Positions 1 to 5,115 of a stretch of 6,463 bases of DNA are shown one piece after another (the stretch's first letter is position 1; the number at the start of each line of letters is the position of its first letter). Origin of the DNA: an uncultured Chlorobiaceae bacterium (GTDB lineage: Bacteria; Bacteroidota; Chlorobiia; Chlorobiales; Chlorobiaceae); contig CAIVCU010000366.1 of assembly GCA_903904495.1 (NCBI GenBank), positions 1 through 6,463 on the forward strand, in the 5' to 3' direction. The notes under the pieces were generated by a model. It saw only the letters and a program-made list of their open reading frames with translations, was not told the origin of the DNA and did not search any database. The position numbers and the translations under genes were made by a program.

Positions 1-530
1 AATATTACCTGATTGCTTACACCCATGAAAATCACCTGTCTCGCTTTCGCCCAAGCCCGTGACACGCTTGGTTTTTCCATGAAGGAAGTCGAAGTCACCG
101 CCAGTGATACGCCGCTGACAATACTTGCCCGCCTGATCTCATCCTGCGAAAGGTCAACACTAATGATAGTTGGTGTGACTTTATCCGGATCGAAATACAC
201 ACCCTCCAGTTTGCTTATTTCTTTCTGAATAGAAAGGATCGTCCTGATACCCATCGGTGTGACTTTATACTCCTGCTTCATCGCACGGATCATGCCTCGC
301 AGCTCCTGCACCCGCATTTTACGTTTTTCAAGGATGTTATCATCTTCAAACTTTATCCAACGTTCCCGGGCCTTTTGTAGGAGTATAAAAGCATGCCGTT
401 CAGATTTTGCCCAATCCTTCAATAGAATCTGTTGTACAATCATAGCAGACGGGATACTTTCGATCATCCATCCTTGTATTGTAATTAGTCTCTTTTCAAA
501 TTCTACTTTGTCAGGTCGTGCTTTAGGCAT
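1..530 (-). CDS. Probable phage terminase small subunit (3'-partial at window edge)
   Basis: I translated this frame by hand. It opens with MPKARPDKVEFEKRL and stays open for about 176 residues to the window edge. Terminase small subunits bind phage DNA through an N-terminal helix-turn-helix and recruit the large subunit for packaging. Support for that role: a short basic start; a helix-turn-helix-like stretch at about 12-60 (IQGWMIES..., IVQQILLKDWAKSERHA); and a helical segment at 95-125 ending in SIQKEISKLEGVYFDPDKV, which resembles the 'QKE(I)xKLxGLY' end common in Bacteroidota terminase small subunits. Position also fits, last after a ParB-methyltransferase. The ATG overlaps the stop of the preceding 79-residue gene by 8 bases, and no in-frame start lies just upstream. 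Past about residue 133 the sequence looks less typical and a second frame is also open, so the C-terminus is uncertain. Another phage DNA-binding protein is possible. Confidence 0.5.
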   Translation of the reverse strand, partial: MPKARPDKVEFEKRLITIQGWMIESIPSAMIVQQILLKDWAKSERHAFILLQKARERWIKFEDDNILEKRKMRVQELRGMIRAMKQEYKVTPMGIRTILSIQKEISKLEGVYFDPDKVTPTIISVDLSQDEIRRASIVSGVSLAVTSTSFMEKPSVSRAWAKARQVIFMGVSNQVI

Positions 531-762
531 TTGGATACATGGCTTTGGCAATATCAATTAAATCAGTCAGCTCCTCAATAACTGCATTTAATCTTACTGC
601 TTGGAGTTCCCTCATTTTCTTTACTTCGTCCGGGATTGAATCAAGACCATTAGGCTGGATGGCAGAAAGAGCAGCAGTTTTATTTTTTAACCTTTTTTCA
701 AGAAGGTCAATAATTGGTTTTACAGTCTGGTTCATAAAACTTATTTTTTCTTCTGAGGTCAT
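523..762 (-). CDS. Small helical phage protein, function unknown
   Basis: I do not recognise this 79-residue protein. It is predicted soluble, with two helices rich in charged and leucine residues: about 10-35 (KPIIDLLEKRLKNKTAALSA) and 47-76 (VKKMRELQAVRLNAVIEELTD), joined by a Pro/Gly/Asp linker (QPNGLDSIPDE). That suggests a helical hairpin or short coiled coil. No signal peptide, membrane segment or Cys/His cluster is visible. It starts 26 bases after the methyltransferase stop and its stop codon overlaps the start of the probable terminase small subunit, so it is very likely translated in the same message. A hairpin ends two bases before its ATG. A role as a partner of the methyltransferase or packaging proteins is guesswork from position only. 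Confidence 0.7.
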   Translation of the reverse strand: MTSEEKISFMNQTVKPIIDLLEKRLKNKTAALSAIQPNGLDSIPDEVKKMRELQAVRLNAVIEELTDLIDIAKAMYPNA

Positions 763-763
763 A

Positions 764-784
764 ACCGGCTCTTTTTGAACCGGT
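764..784 (-). promoter_or_regulatory. Hairpin just upstream of the 79-residue gene's start codon
   Basis: Read on the minus strand, ACCGGTTC, an AAAAA loop and GAGCCGGT form an 8-bp stem with one G-U wobble. The stem fills most of the 26-base gap after the methyltransferase and ends two bases before the ATG at 762. No T-run follows on the minus strand, so it is a poor intrinsic terminator. It would cover the place where a ribosome binding site should be (the GAG lies in the 3' arm). I infer translational control or an mRNA-processing site. It could also be a DNA-binding palindrome. Confidence 0.45.
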
Positions 785-788
785 AAAA

Positions 789-2261
789 TTAAATAGTTGG
801 CTCCAAAATATCTTCAAGTTGCAAAGAGCCGTTAATGTGTTGAAAATCAATAGGTACATTATTCTTTTTGCACCAACGCACATACCTGTTAATAATGTGT
901 TGTATGTACTTTGGTTCAATTTCAGTGGCCCGGCAAGCTCGGTTAGTTTTTTCACATGCGATCAGACAGGTACCACTACCCAGGAACCAATCAGCAACTA
1001 TATCACCGTCACGTGTTGTGTCGAGTATAGCATCTGCGATCATCTGCACTGGCTTAGGTGTTGGATGATCCTTTAACTCTTTGCGGTCTGGATTTGCAGT
1101 ACTCACGGCTGAAGGGTAGTTCCACACATTGGAGCGGATGCGATCCTTTAGCTCCAGGTTACTTAGATGTTTTACATCACCGTTTTTGAAAATGAAGCAA
1201 AGCTCATCATTGGTTTTATAGAAACCACCCTCATCGAGCATGTCGTTATTCCAGATGGCTTTTGCAGCTTCATTGCTGAAGATAAAACAGAGCTCCTGCT
1301 TCGCCCGGTAGAAGGAACCATTCGCCATGATATCTTTGTTCCACACGCATAACTGCTTTGGCTGGCAATTACCGTACACCTTCTTAGCAGCATCCATCAT
1401 GTGCCACACGTGCCGCCAATCCATAAAGATGTAATGAATAGCTCCAGGGACCGTAACATCAACTGACAGCTGCATGATCAATGCCAGAAATGCAGAGAAC
1501 TCATCATCAGTCATTTCACCGGCTCCCATTGCAAAATCAGCATGATTGTGAGTGTGTCGGTTATCCTTCAAAAAGAAATTGGTAGGTAGATTGTACGGGG
1601 GATCGCAGATCACAATCCGTGCCACATCACCGACCATGAGCTGCTGAACGATAACAGGATCCTGAAAGCTGCCACAAATAATCCGGTGCCTGCCTAACTG
1701 GAACAAATCACCAGCCTGCACCTTCACTTCAATTTGTGCGATGCCAAAATCAGGATCTTCATCTGTACCGGAAGTCACATCAAACAAATCAAATTTTTGT
1801 TCAAACCTTTCTACACTGAAAGCAGGAATGGAAACCTCTTCTTTGAGATCAGTCCAATCAAGATCATTCAATGTGATAAAGTCATGTAACCCCTGCTGAG
1901 TTACTTTGGCATATGCCGAACTGAAAACCAATACCAGCTTCGATGCCTCCTTTTTATCTTTGCAGGAAATGAAAGTACCAGGCAACAACTCCGGAACGTC
2001 TACGCCATCTTTGATCAAATCCTCCAGAAGCAAAGTGCGATGTTTACCGTCAAGACAATATCGGTCACCGTTGGAATCTTCCCACACGTAAAAGGCCTGA
2101 ATGAACTGATTTCCTACCAGCGAATTTTTAAGCTTTTGGCGATCCAAATCAGCCAATTCTTTGAAATCATCCTGCTGCAAAAATTTTAATTCACGCCACA
2201 CCACGTTTTTTGTGGTAATTATCCTTGATGTAAGCGAACTGATATTATTTGATTCCGACAT
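789..2261 (-). CDS. ParB-like N-domain fused to beta-class DNA adenine-N6 methyltransferase
   Basis: This enzyme is predicted to transfer a methyl group from S-adenosylmethionine to adenine N6 in phage DNA, typically to protect it from restriction. Residues about 20-125 look like a ParB/Srx-type domain, including the CLDGKHR box (69-75) in place of the usual DGHHR. The catalytic part follows: GDLFQLGRHRIICG (184-197), motif IV CDPPYN (219-224), motif VIII-like FYRAKQELCFIF, HPTPKPV (399-405), and motif I DWFLGSGT (424-431) with an acidic EIEPKY loop after it. Motif IV before motif I defines the beta arrangement, and DPPY favours adenine over cytosine. The motif VIII segment is present twice (residues 306-335 and 336-365), which is unusual. 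The length (490) suits this fusion, which is common beside phage terminase genes. The start has no strong Shine-Dalgarno; a TAATTTTG element lies about 23 bases upstream. Target site unknown. Confidence 0.92.
   Translation of the reverse strand: MSESNNISSLTSRIITTKNVVWRELKFLQQDDFKELADLDRQKLKNSLVGNQFIQAFYVWEDSNGDRYCLDGKHRTLLLEDLIKDGVDVPELLPGTFISCKDKKEASKLVLVFSSAYAKVTQQGLHDFITLNDLDWTDLKEEVSIPAFSVERFEQKFDLFDVTSGTDEDPDFGIAQIEVKVQAGDLFQLGRHRIICGSFQDPVIVQQLMVGDVARIVICDPPYNLPTNFFLKDNRHTHNHADFAMGAGEMTDDEFSAFLALIMQLSVDVTVPGAIHYIFMDWRHVWHMMDAAKKVYGNCQPKQLCVWNKDIMANGSFYRAKQELCFIFSNEAAKAIWNNDMLDEGGFYKTNDELCFIFKNGDVKHLSNLELKDRIRSNVWNYPSAVSTANPDRKELKDHPTPKPVQMIADAILDTTRDGDIVADWFLGSGTCLIACEKTNRACRATEIEPKYIQHIINRYVRWCKKNNVPIDFQHINGSLQLEDILEPTI
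1167..1346 (-). repeat. Tandem 30-residue duplication within the methyltransferase
   Basis: Two adjacent 90-base units encode residues 306-335 and 336-365. Each starts V/I-W-N-x-D, continues G-x-FY-(R/K), and ends ELCFIF-x-N. By my count 14 of 30 aligned positions are identical and several more are conservative (V/I, I/M, M/L, R/K). The nucleotide sequences have diverged, so the duplication is old rather than an assembly artefact. The unit includes the segment matching motif VIII of beta-class methyltransferases, next to the expected target-recognition region. Confidence 0.85.
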
Positions 2262-2283
2262 ATTGCACTGAATTAAAGTGAAT

Positions 2284-2291
2284 CAAAATTA
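2284..2291 (-). promoter_or_regulatory. Candidate Bacteroidota -7 element upstream of the methyltransferase
   Basis: On the minus strand TAATTTTG matches the Bacteroidota -7 consensus TAnnTTTG. Transcription would begin near 2277, giving a leader of about 16 bases before the ATG at 2261. No TTTG (-33) is visible at the expected 19-21 base spacing, so the call rests on the -7 box and its position. Confidence 0.28.
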
Positions 2292-2506
2292 ACAGGACAC
2301 AGTAAGGAAGGGAATAAGTTATATTTTACCAGTACTGAAAGAGTGATATTTCAGGGTATCAGGAACCCCAGACCCCTTTTAACTGATAGCTTATTGTAAT
2401 GCAACTTAAGACCTTGTAACAGGTAGCATAGAAATAGCCGGAATAGCGGTATTTAATGGAAATAGATGAACTCTTACGTTGATTATTACGTTCTACCTTC
2501 CTGCTG

Positions 2507-2535
2507 GTGATCGCTCTCGCGGTATCACAAAGCTA
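2507..2535 (-). promoter_or_regulatory. Candidate -7 promoter element abutting a GAGA-loop palindrome (possible operator)
   Basis: The minus strand reads TAGCTTTG (2535-2528), matching the TAnnTTTG -7 consensus. The next bases form an inverted repeat: GTGAT, a two-base bulge, CGC, loop GAGA, GCG, ATCAC (2528-2507). The palindrome shares the last base of the -7 box, so it would cover the transcription start. This is a natural place for a repressor or activator site; as RNA it would be a short stem capped by a GNRA tetraloop. The -33 box is weak (no TTTG at proper spacing). I infer regulation of the methyltransferase/packaging side. Confidence 0.33.
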
Positions 2536-2574
2536 TAATGATATAAAAAACATTAAGTTTGATTATATTTTACT

Positions 2575-2919
2575 TTAGAACAGTGAGGTTTGTGTTAATG
2601 GGAAATCCTTCAGGCTTATACCTTTAAAAGGGTCCATGGAGCTGCGCAACTCCTCTACAGCAGCGGAATGCCTATACAAAACTCCCTTGTAATGTTCTAT
2701 ATCCTCTTCCAGCTGGATGATGGAACGTGCAAGGCATTGATATTCACAAAGCAACTCCCACTTTTCCATGTGCATCATGCGCTGGAACCATAGCCGTTCA
2801 TGGTATTTGCCTATCAGTTCCCATTTTGGCATCAGCTTTTCTAACTCCAACTTCCAATCGCGGATAGCCCAATAAATTCTTTTTTGCTTATCTCTACTGA
2901 TCAAATCTTCTACTGGCAT
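2575..2919 (-). CDS. Helical Trp-rich phage protein, function unknown
   Basis: I do not recognise this 114-residue protein. It appears almost entirely helical and highly charged, with repeated Trp-x-x-E/L patterns (YWAIRDWKLELEKLMPKWEL, then MEKWELLCEYQCLA) and a helical stretch around 65-95 (SIIQLEEDIEHYKGV...AAVEELRSS). That suits a coiled-coil or helical-bundle protein. No signal peptide, membrane span or metal-binding cluster is visible. The C-terminus (LKDFPLTQTSLF) looks flexible. It begins 9 bases after the resolvase stop in a very AT-rich leader without Shine-Dalgarno, and is the last gene of the early operon before the 313-base gap. A role as a partner of the resolvase or replication proteins is inferred from position only. 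Confidence 0.72.
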   Translation of the reverse strand: MPVEDLISRDKQKRIYWAIRDWKLELEKLMPKWELIGKYHERLWFQRMMHMEKWELLCEYQCLARSIIQLEEDIEHYKGVLYRHSAAVEELRSSMDPFKGISLKDFPLTQTSLF

Positions 2920-2928
2920 AATTAAATA

Positions 2929-3432
2929 TTAATATCCATAAACTAACATTGCCGCATCTCGGGCGTGATTAGATGTTCTACCGGTCCATCCCGTCATTTT
3001 ACTGAAGGTTGATGGCTCCAGCTTCGTCTTATTGTCCTTTGGTGCAACTGGCTCGAACGGTATGGCTTTATCAGTTAAGAAGTCCTCCCAAATGACTGCA
3101 TCCCGTTTGATCGAGCCAGCGCCCTGAAGTACTTCCCTGCCAGTTTCCCCGAATACCTTCCTAAGCCTCGCATCTTCAAACCTGACTTTGATCTTAAAAG
3201 TCTTGCTGATAGATAATACCCGCTCCATGGCCTGATGGATAGGTAAGGTTTCAACGGTTAAAAGCTTGCGGCTGACAGTGGAGTATGTTGCAAAGCCGGT
3301 TTCTTTTCCTGTATCGATACCAATCAGCACATCATATTTGATCACTTGAGTACTGCCGGCAGTCTTCTGGTTAGCCTTCGCTTTGAAGGTGCCGTCCGGT
3401 TGTAGCTCCAGATTGTCAAGTGTCCAGGTCAT
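2929..3432 (-). CDS. RuvC-like Holliday junction resolvase (phage type)
   Basis: RuvC-fold enzymes are metal-dependent endonucleases that cut four-way and branched DNA, resolving recombination intermediates and clearing branches before packaging. The RNase H-fold catalytic motifs are in order: VLIGIDTGKETGFA (D40 in strand 1), VRFEDAR (E86), a helix QGAGSIKRDAVIWEDFL, and the C-terminal SNHARDAAMLV. H156 and D159 have the same three-residue spacing as the His/Asp pair known in Thermus RuvC, giving a full D-E-H-D tetrad. At 167 residues the length is normal. About 33 residues precede the first strand (MTWTLDNLELQPDGTF...), which is longer than in cellular RuvC and may be a phage-specific extension. 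The start overlaps the stop of the DUF1643 gene as TGATG, implying translational coupling. The position after replication genes supports a phage recombination role; an exact subfamily cannot be given. Confidence 0.85.
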   Translation of the reverse strand: MTWTLDNLELQPDGTFKAKANQKTAGSTQVIKYDVLIGIDTGKETGFATYSTVSRKLLTVETLPIHQAMERVLSISKTFKIKVRFEDARLRKVFGETGREVLQGAGSIKRDAVIWEDFLTDKAIPFEPVAPKDNKTKLEPSTFSKMTGWTGRTSNHARDAAMLVYGY

Positions 3433-3938
3433 CAGAATTTTATTAATTGTGGGTTATTGGGGTCACGCCCGTTTCTTTCCTGCATTGCAAGCGGGTGAAT
3501 AGGTGCGCCCGAACTGGATTTATCAAAACATACACCGTCAAATAATCCAGAAACAAACCTGCCTGAATTAATCGCTTTTTTGAAGTTTCCCCATGCGAAA
3601 ATCACCGTGTCGCATGTTTTGGCAGTCTCGATGAGTCGTAGAAAGTTGTTCCTTTTTTCAACTTCGTCAACGTCTATCAATTCACTGGGCTTGGTTGATA
3701 TATAGGAATAAAGGTTCATCATATAGAAGCCCCCGTAGCCTAATTTTGTGAGCATCCTTTTGAGAATGTTTATTGTAGGATCATTTTTTGCTGAATTAGC
3801 CGTTGATGGATTGAGTCCGATGCACATAGCTATCGGCAACTCCTCATTCCATATCCTCCAGAGCTTGTAGCGATATTTGCCACATGGCGAAAAGTCAGCG
3901 CCGTTATTTTCGAATAAACTGCTTGTCATAAAGCTCAT
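3432..3938 (-). CDS. DUF1643-family protein
   Basis: The sequence fits the DUF1643 family, whose function I do not know to be established. Visible signatures are RYKLWRIWNE near the start, IGLNPSTAN (40-48), NDPTI (52-56), GYGGFYMMNLYSY (67-79), VIFAWGN (112-118) and a C-terminal GAPIHPL (144-150). At 168 residues it has normal family length and is probably a soluble alpha/beta domain. The order GLNPS, N-L, AWG, HPL resembles the motif layout of uracil-DNA-glycosylase-fold proteins, but this is my inference. It starts on a TAATG overlap with the ASCH gene and its stop overlaps the resolvase start, so all three are likely co-translated. A second Met (residue 4) is an equally possible start. 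Expected cytoplasmic; a nucleic-acid modification or repair role is suggested by neighbours only. Confidence 0.83.
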   Translation of the reverse strand: MSFMTSSLFENNGADFSPCGKYRYKLWRIWNEELPIAMCIGLNPSTANSAKNDPTINILKRMLTKLGYGGFYMMNLYSYISTKPSELIDVDEVEKRNNFLRLIETAKTCDTVIFAWGNFKKAINSGRFVSGLFDGVCFDKSSSGAPIHPLAMQERNGRDPNNPQLIKF

Positions 3939-4441
3939 TATTTAAACAGATGATGGTATTTTTCAGGGAGAATAGATGCGGGTACCTTCATGATCTTCCC
4001 CTGCTGTCCCTTGTGCGGTATTGACTCTTCAAACCTTATCGGATTGAGCAAGGGAAATGCATAGCGGCCGGCTGAAAAGTCACCCATGTGAAACTCTTCA
4101 TGCGTTGATTCCACTTCCGGCGAATGATTGTATATCCAGTACTCCGATGTATTGCAGCGGGTAATTTCTACAGCTCCAACAATGCAGCCGAACTCCAGCT
4201 TACCAAGTTGTTTGTGAAATTCATCGAAGGGCCAGCTATTGTAAATGCCCTCCAGCTTCTTATCCCACTTCTTTGCAGCATGGACCAACACCCGGCCGGT
4301 AAAGTCGGTGGGCCAGCATCGGGTTTCATTTTGCTTTAATGGCAGGATGCCTCCGCCACCGCCAAGAGATCTATAAGGATGAGCTGTGACAACAGCCGTT
4401 GCCCACGGTTGCCAAAGGCTGATTATTGGTATCTGTTTCAT
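3938..4441 (-). CDS. ASCH-domain protein
   Basis: ASCH domains are small PUA-like beta-barrels thought to bind RNA or modified nucleotides; some members have nuclease or amidohydrolase activity. Features matching the family: ISLWQPWAT (7-15), NETRCWPT (38-45) with the conserved ETR, GRVLVHAAKKW (49-59), GCIVGAVEI (85-93), and the C-terminal MGDFSAGRYAFPL (119-131) followed by NPIRF. At 167 residues it is a single-domain protein. Oddly, the segment between the first strand and ETR carries about 12 extra residues including five consecutive glycines (27-31). This is next to the expected ligand pocket. The start overlaps the 63-residue gene's stop as ATGA, and its stop overlaps the DUF1643 start as TAATG. 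In a phage this could act on host or phage RNA or modified DNA; the substrate cannot be read from sequence. Confidence 0.85.
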   Translation of the reverse strand: MKQIPIISLWQPWATAVVTAHPYRSLGGGGGILPLKQNETRCWPTDFTGRVLVHAAKKWDKKLEGIYNSWPFDEFHKQLGKLEFGCIVGAVEITRCNTSEYWIYNHSPEVESTHEEFHMGDFSAGRYAFPLLNPIRFEESIPHKGQQGKIMKVPASILPEKYHHLFK

Positions 4442-4629
4442 GATTTTATTTTTCTTAACTGTCTTGCTATAACTACATGTATGCCACTTTCAAACTCAAC
4501 TAACATATTTCTGTTTTTCCCTCTAATACATTTCCCATCAGGTCTCCTCACTGCGTGGCAAGGCTTTCCCTTTAGATTTGAAGAGGTAAATCGATCACCC
4601 CGATAGGTATATTCAGTAGTAAAAGGCAT
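4438..4629 (-). CDS. Small basic phage protein, probably a beta-barrel, function unknown
   Basis: I cannot assign this 63-residue protein to a named family. It is basic (many Arg/Lys) and looks strand-rich: a short N-terminal YTYRGDRFTSS, then GKPCHAVRRPDGKCIRGK and NMLVEFESGIHVVIARQLRK. The pattern of alternating hydrophobic residues ending '(LV)xFxxGxxVVxxRxLRK' would suit a small SH3/KOW-like barrel binding nucleic acid. Two cysteines (near residues 24 and 34) are 10 apart and too few for a zinc finger. It is a genuine gene on context: its ATG shares a base with the preceding stop (TAATG) and its stop overlaps the next ATG (ATGA). It is therefore co-translated with the DnaA-like and ASCH proteins. 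Confidence 0.75.
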   Translation of the reverse strand: MPFTTEYTYRGDRFTSSNLKGKPCHAVRRPDGKCIRGKNRNMLVEFESGIHVVIARQLRKIKS

Positions 4630-5114
4630 TATGCTGATTTTAATTTGTGAAGTCTGTTGATTTTCTGCTTTAGATAGGGTTGGGAAAGTGGTTTCTGAAA
4701 ATCCGGTTGTGGAATAATAATAGGCACCTTCCTACGTTTCTGTCTGAGTTGCTTTTTGTCTATTTGCATTTTTTTAATGATATGCTCATAGATAAACTTC
4801 ACATAATCGTTTTTCTCAAAAACTTCCGGTAATTTGATCAGCGCATGCATTACAGTCGTGTGATCATAGTTGCCAAAGATGCTTCCGGTTTTCTTCAGCG
4901 ATAAACCGAATTTTGCCCAAACAATCTCCCAAATGATCCAGCGGCAATATTTCACATTCTTAACCCGGCATTTTTCATAAAGCTGCTGGCGGTGAATACC
5001 AAACATCGGAGATAGTTCAGAAATCAATGTTTCGAGAAAGGATTCAAAATCATCATCCTGTGAATAGGATATAGCAGATGGTTTTTTGATAGCAATTTGA
5101 TAAGTGTAAGTCAT
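4629..5114 (-). CDS. Stand-alone DnaA domain IV-like DNA-binding protein
   Basis: Residues about 40-100 match the C-terminal double-stranded DNA-binding domain (domain IV) of the initiator DnaA. VKNVKYCRWIIWEIVWAKFG supplies the long helix, LSLKKTGSIFG the helix-turn-helix, and NYDHTTVMHALIKL the DnaA signature; DHTTV (84-88) contacts the DnaA box in true DnaA. At 161 residues there is no room for the AAA+ ATPase or DnaB-interacting domains, and no Walker motif is present. After the domain comes a basic tail (KKQLRQKRRK, about 120-129) and a Pro/Gln-rich end. It lies in the replication module, one base after the preceding stop (TGA T ATG) and with a TAATG link to the next gene. Likely roles are recognising a phage origin or host DnaA boxes, or acting as a transcription regulator. 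The fold call is firm; the function is inferred. Confidence 0.85.
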   Translation of the reverse strand: MTYTYQIAIKKPSAISYSQDDDFESFLETLISELSPMFGIHRQQLYEKCRVKNVKYCRWIIWEIVWAKFGLSLKKTGSIFGNYDHTTVMHALIKLPEVFEKNDYVKFIYEHIIKKMQIDKKQLRQKRRKVPIIIPQPDFQKPLSQPYLKQKINRLHKLKSA

Positions 5115-5115
5115 A

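Larger units (their letters stand above)
2262..2574. other. Non-coding gap between early operon and methyltransferase/packaging genes
   Basis: About 313 bases without a credible gene on either strand; only reading frames of fewer than 10 codons begin with ATG on the minus strand. It is AT-rich at both ends. It contains two candidate minus-strand promoters (2284-2291 and 2528-2535), a GAGA-loop palindrome (2507-2528), a weak 5-bp TAATG/CATTA inverted repeat near 2536-2555, and a C-rich patch (CCCCAGACCCC, about 2367-2377). I see no tRNA and no strong intrinsic terminator. A message starting near 2520 would have an untranslated leader of roughly 260 bases before the methyltransferase ATG, leaving room for a small RNA or leader-based control. 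Confidence 0.6.

Noticed and set aside
172..268. 13-base direct repeat GGTGTGACTTTAT at 172-184 and 256-268
   Set aside because: Both copies encode the same K-V-T-P in the same frame of the terminase-like gene, 84 bases apart. Two copies only, explained by coding; no sign of an attachment site or iteron array.
352..360. DnaA-box-like TTATCCAAC
   Set aside because: A single imperfect match inside a coding sequence with no cluster; not evidence of an origin.
259..561. 100-residue plus-strand reading frame
   Set aside because: It is antisense to the terminase-like gene, rich in Ser/Cys/Arg as expected of a shadow frame, and has no promoter or neighbours on that strand.
789..2261. Considering the methyltransferase as part of a restriction-modification or defence system
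   Set aside because: No restriction endonuclease or defence gene is next to it; the ParB-methyltransferase beside a probable terminase gene is a usual phage arrangement.
2359..2380. Possible intrinsic terminator on the plus strand (GGGT...ACCC followed by CCCCTTTT)
   Set aside because: The stem is only 4 bp with a 7-base loop, the T-run is short and separated, and there is no plus-strand gene for it to end.
2536..2555. TAATG/CATTA inverted repeat after the 114-residue gene as a terminator
   Set aside because: A 5-bp AT-rich stem with a 10-base loop is too weak, and the T-run on the minus strand is inside the loop rather than after the stem.
2262..2574. CRISPR array, tRNA or insertion sequence in the gap
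   Set aside because: No repeated spacer-like units, no cloverleaf-like sequence and no terminal inverted repeats or transposase remnants were found here or elsewhere in the window.
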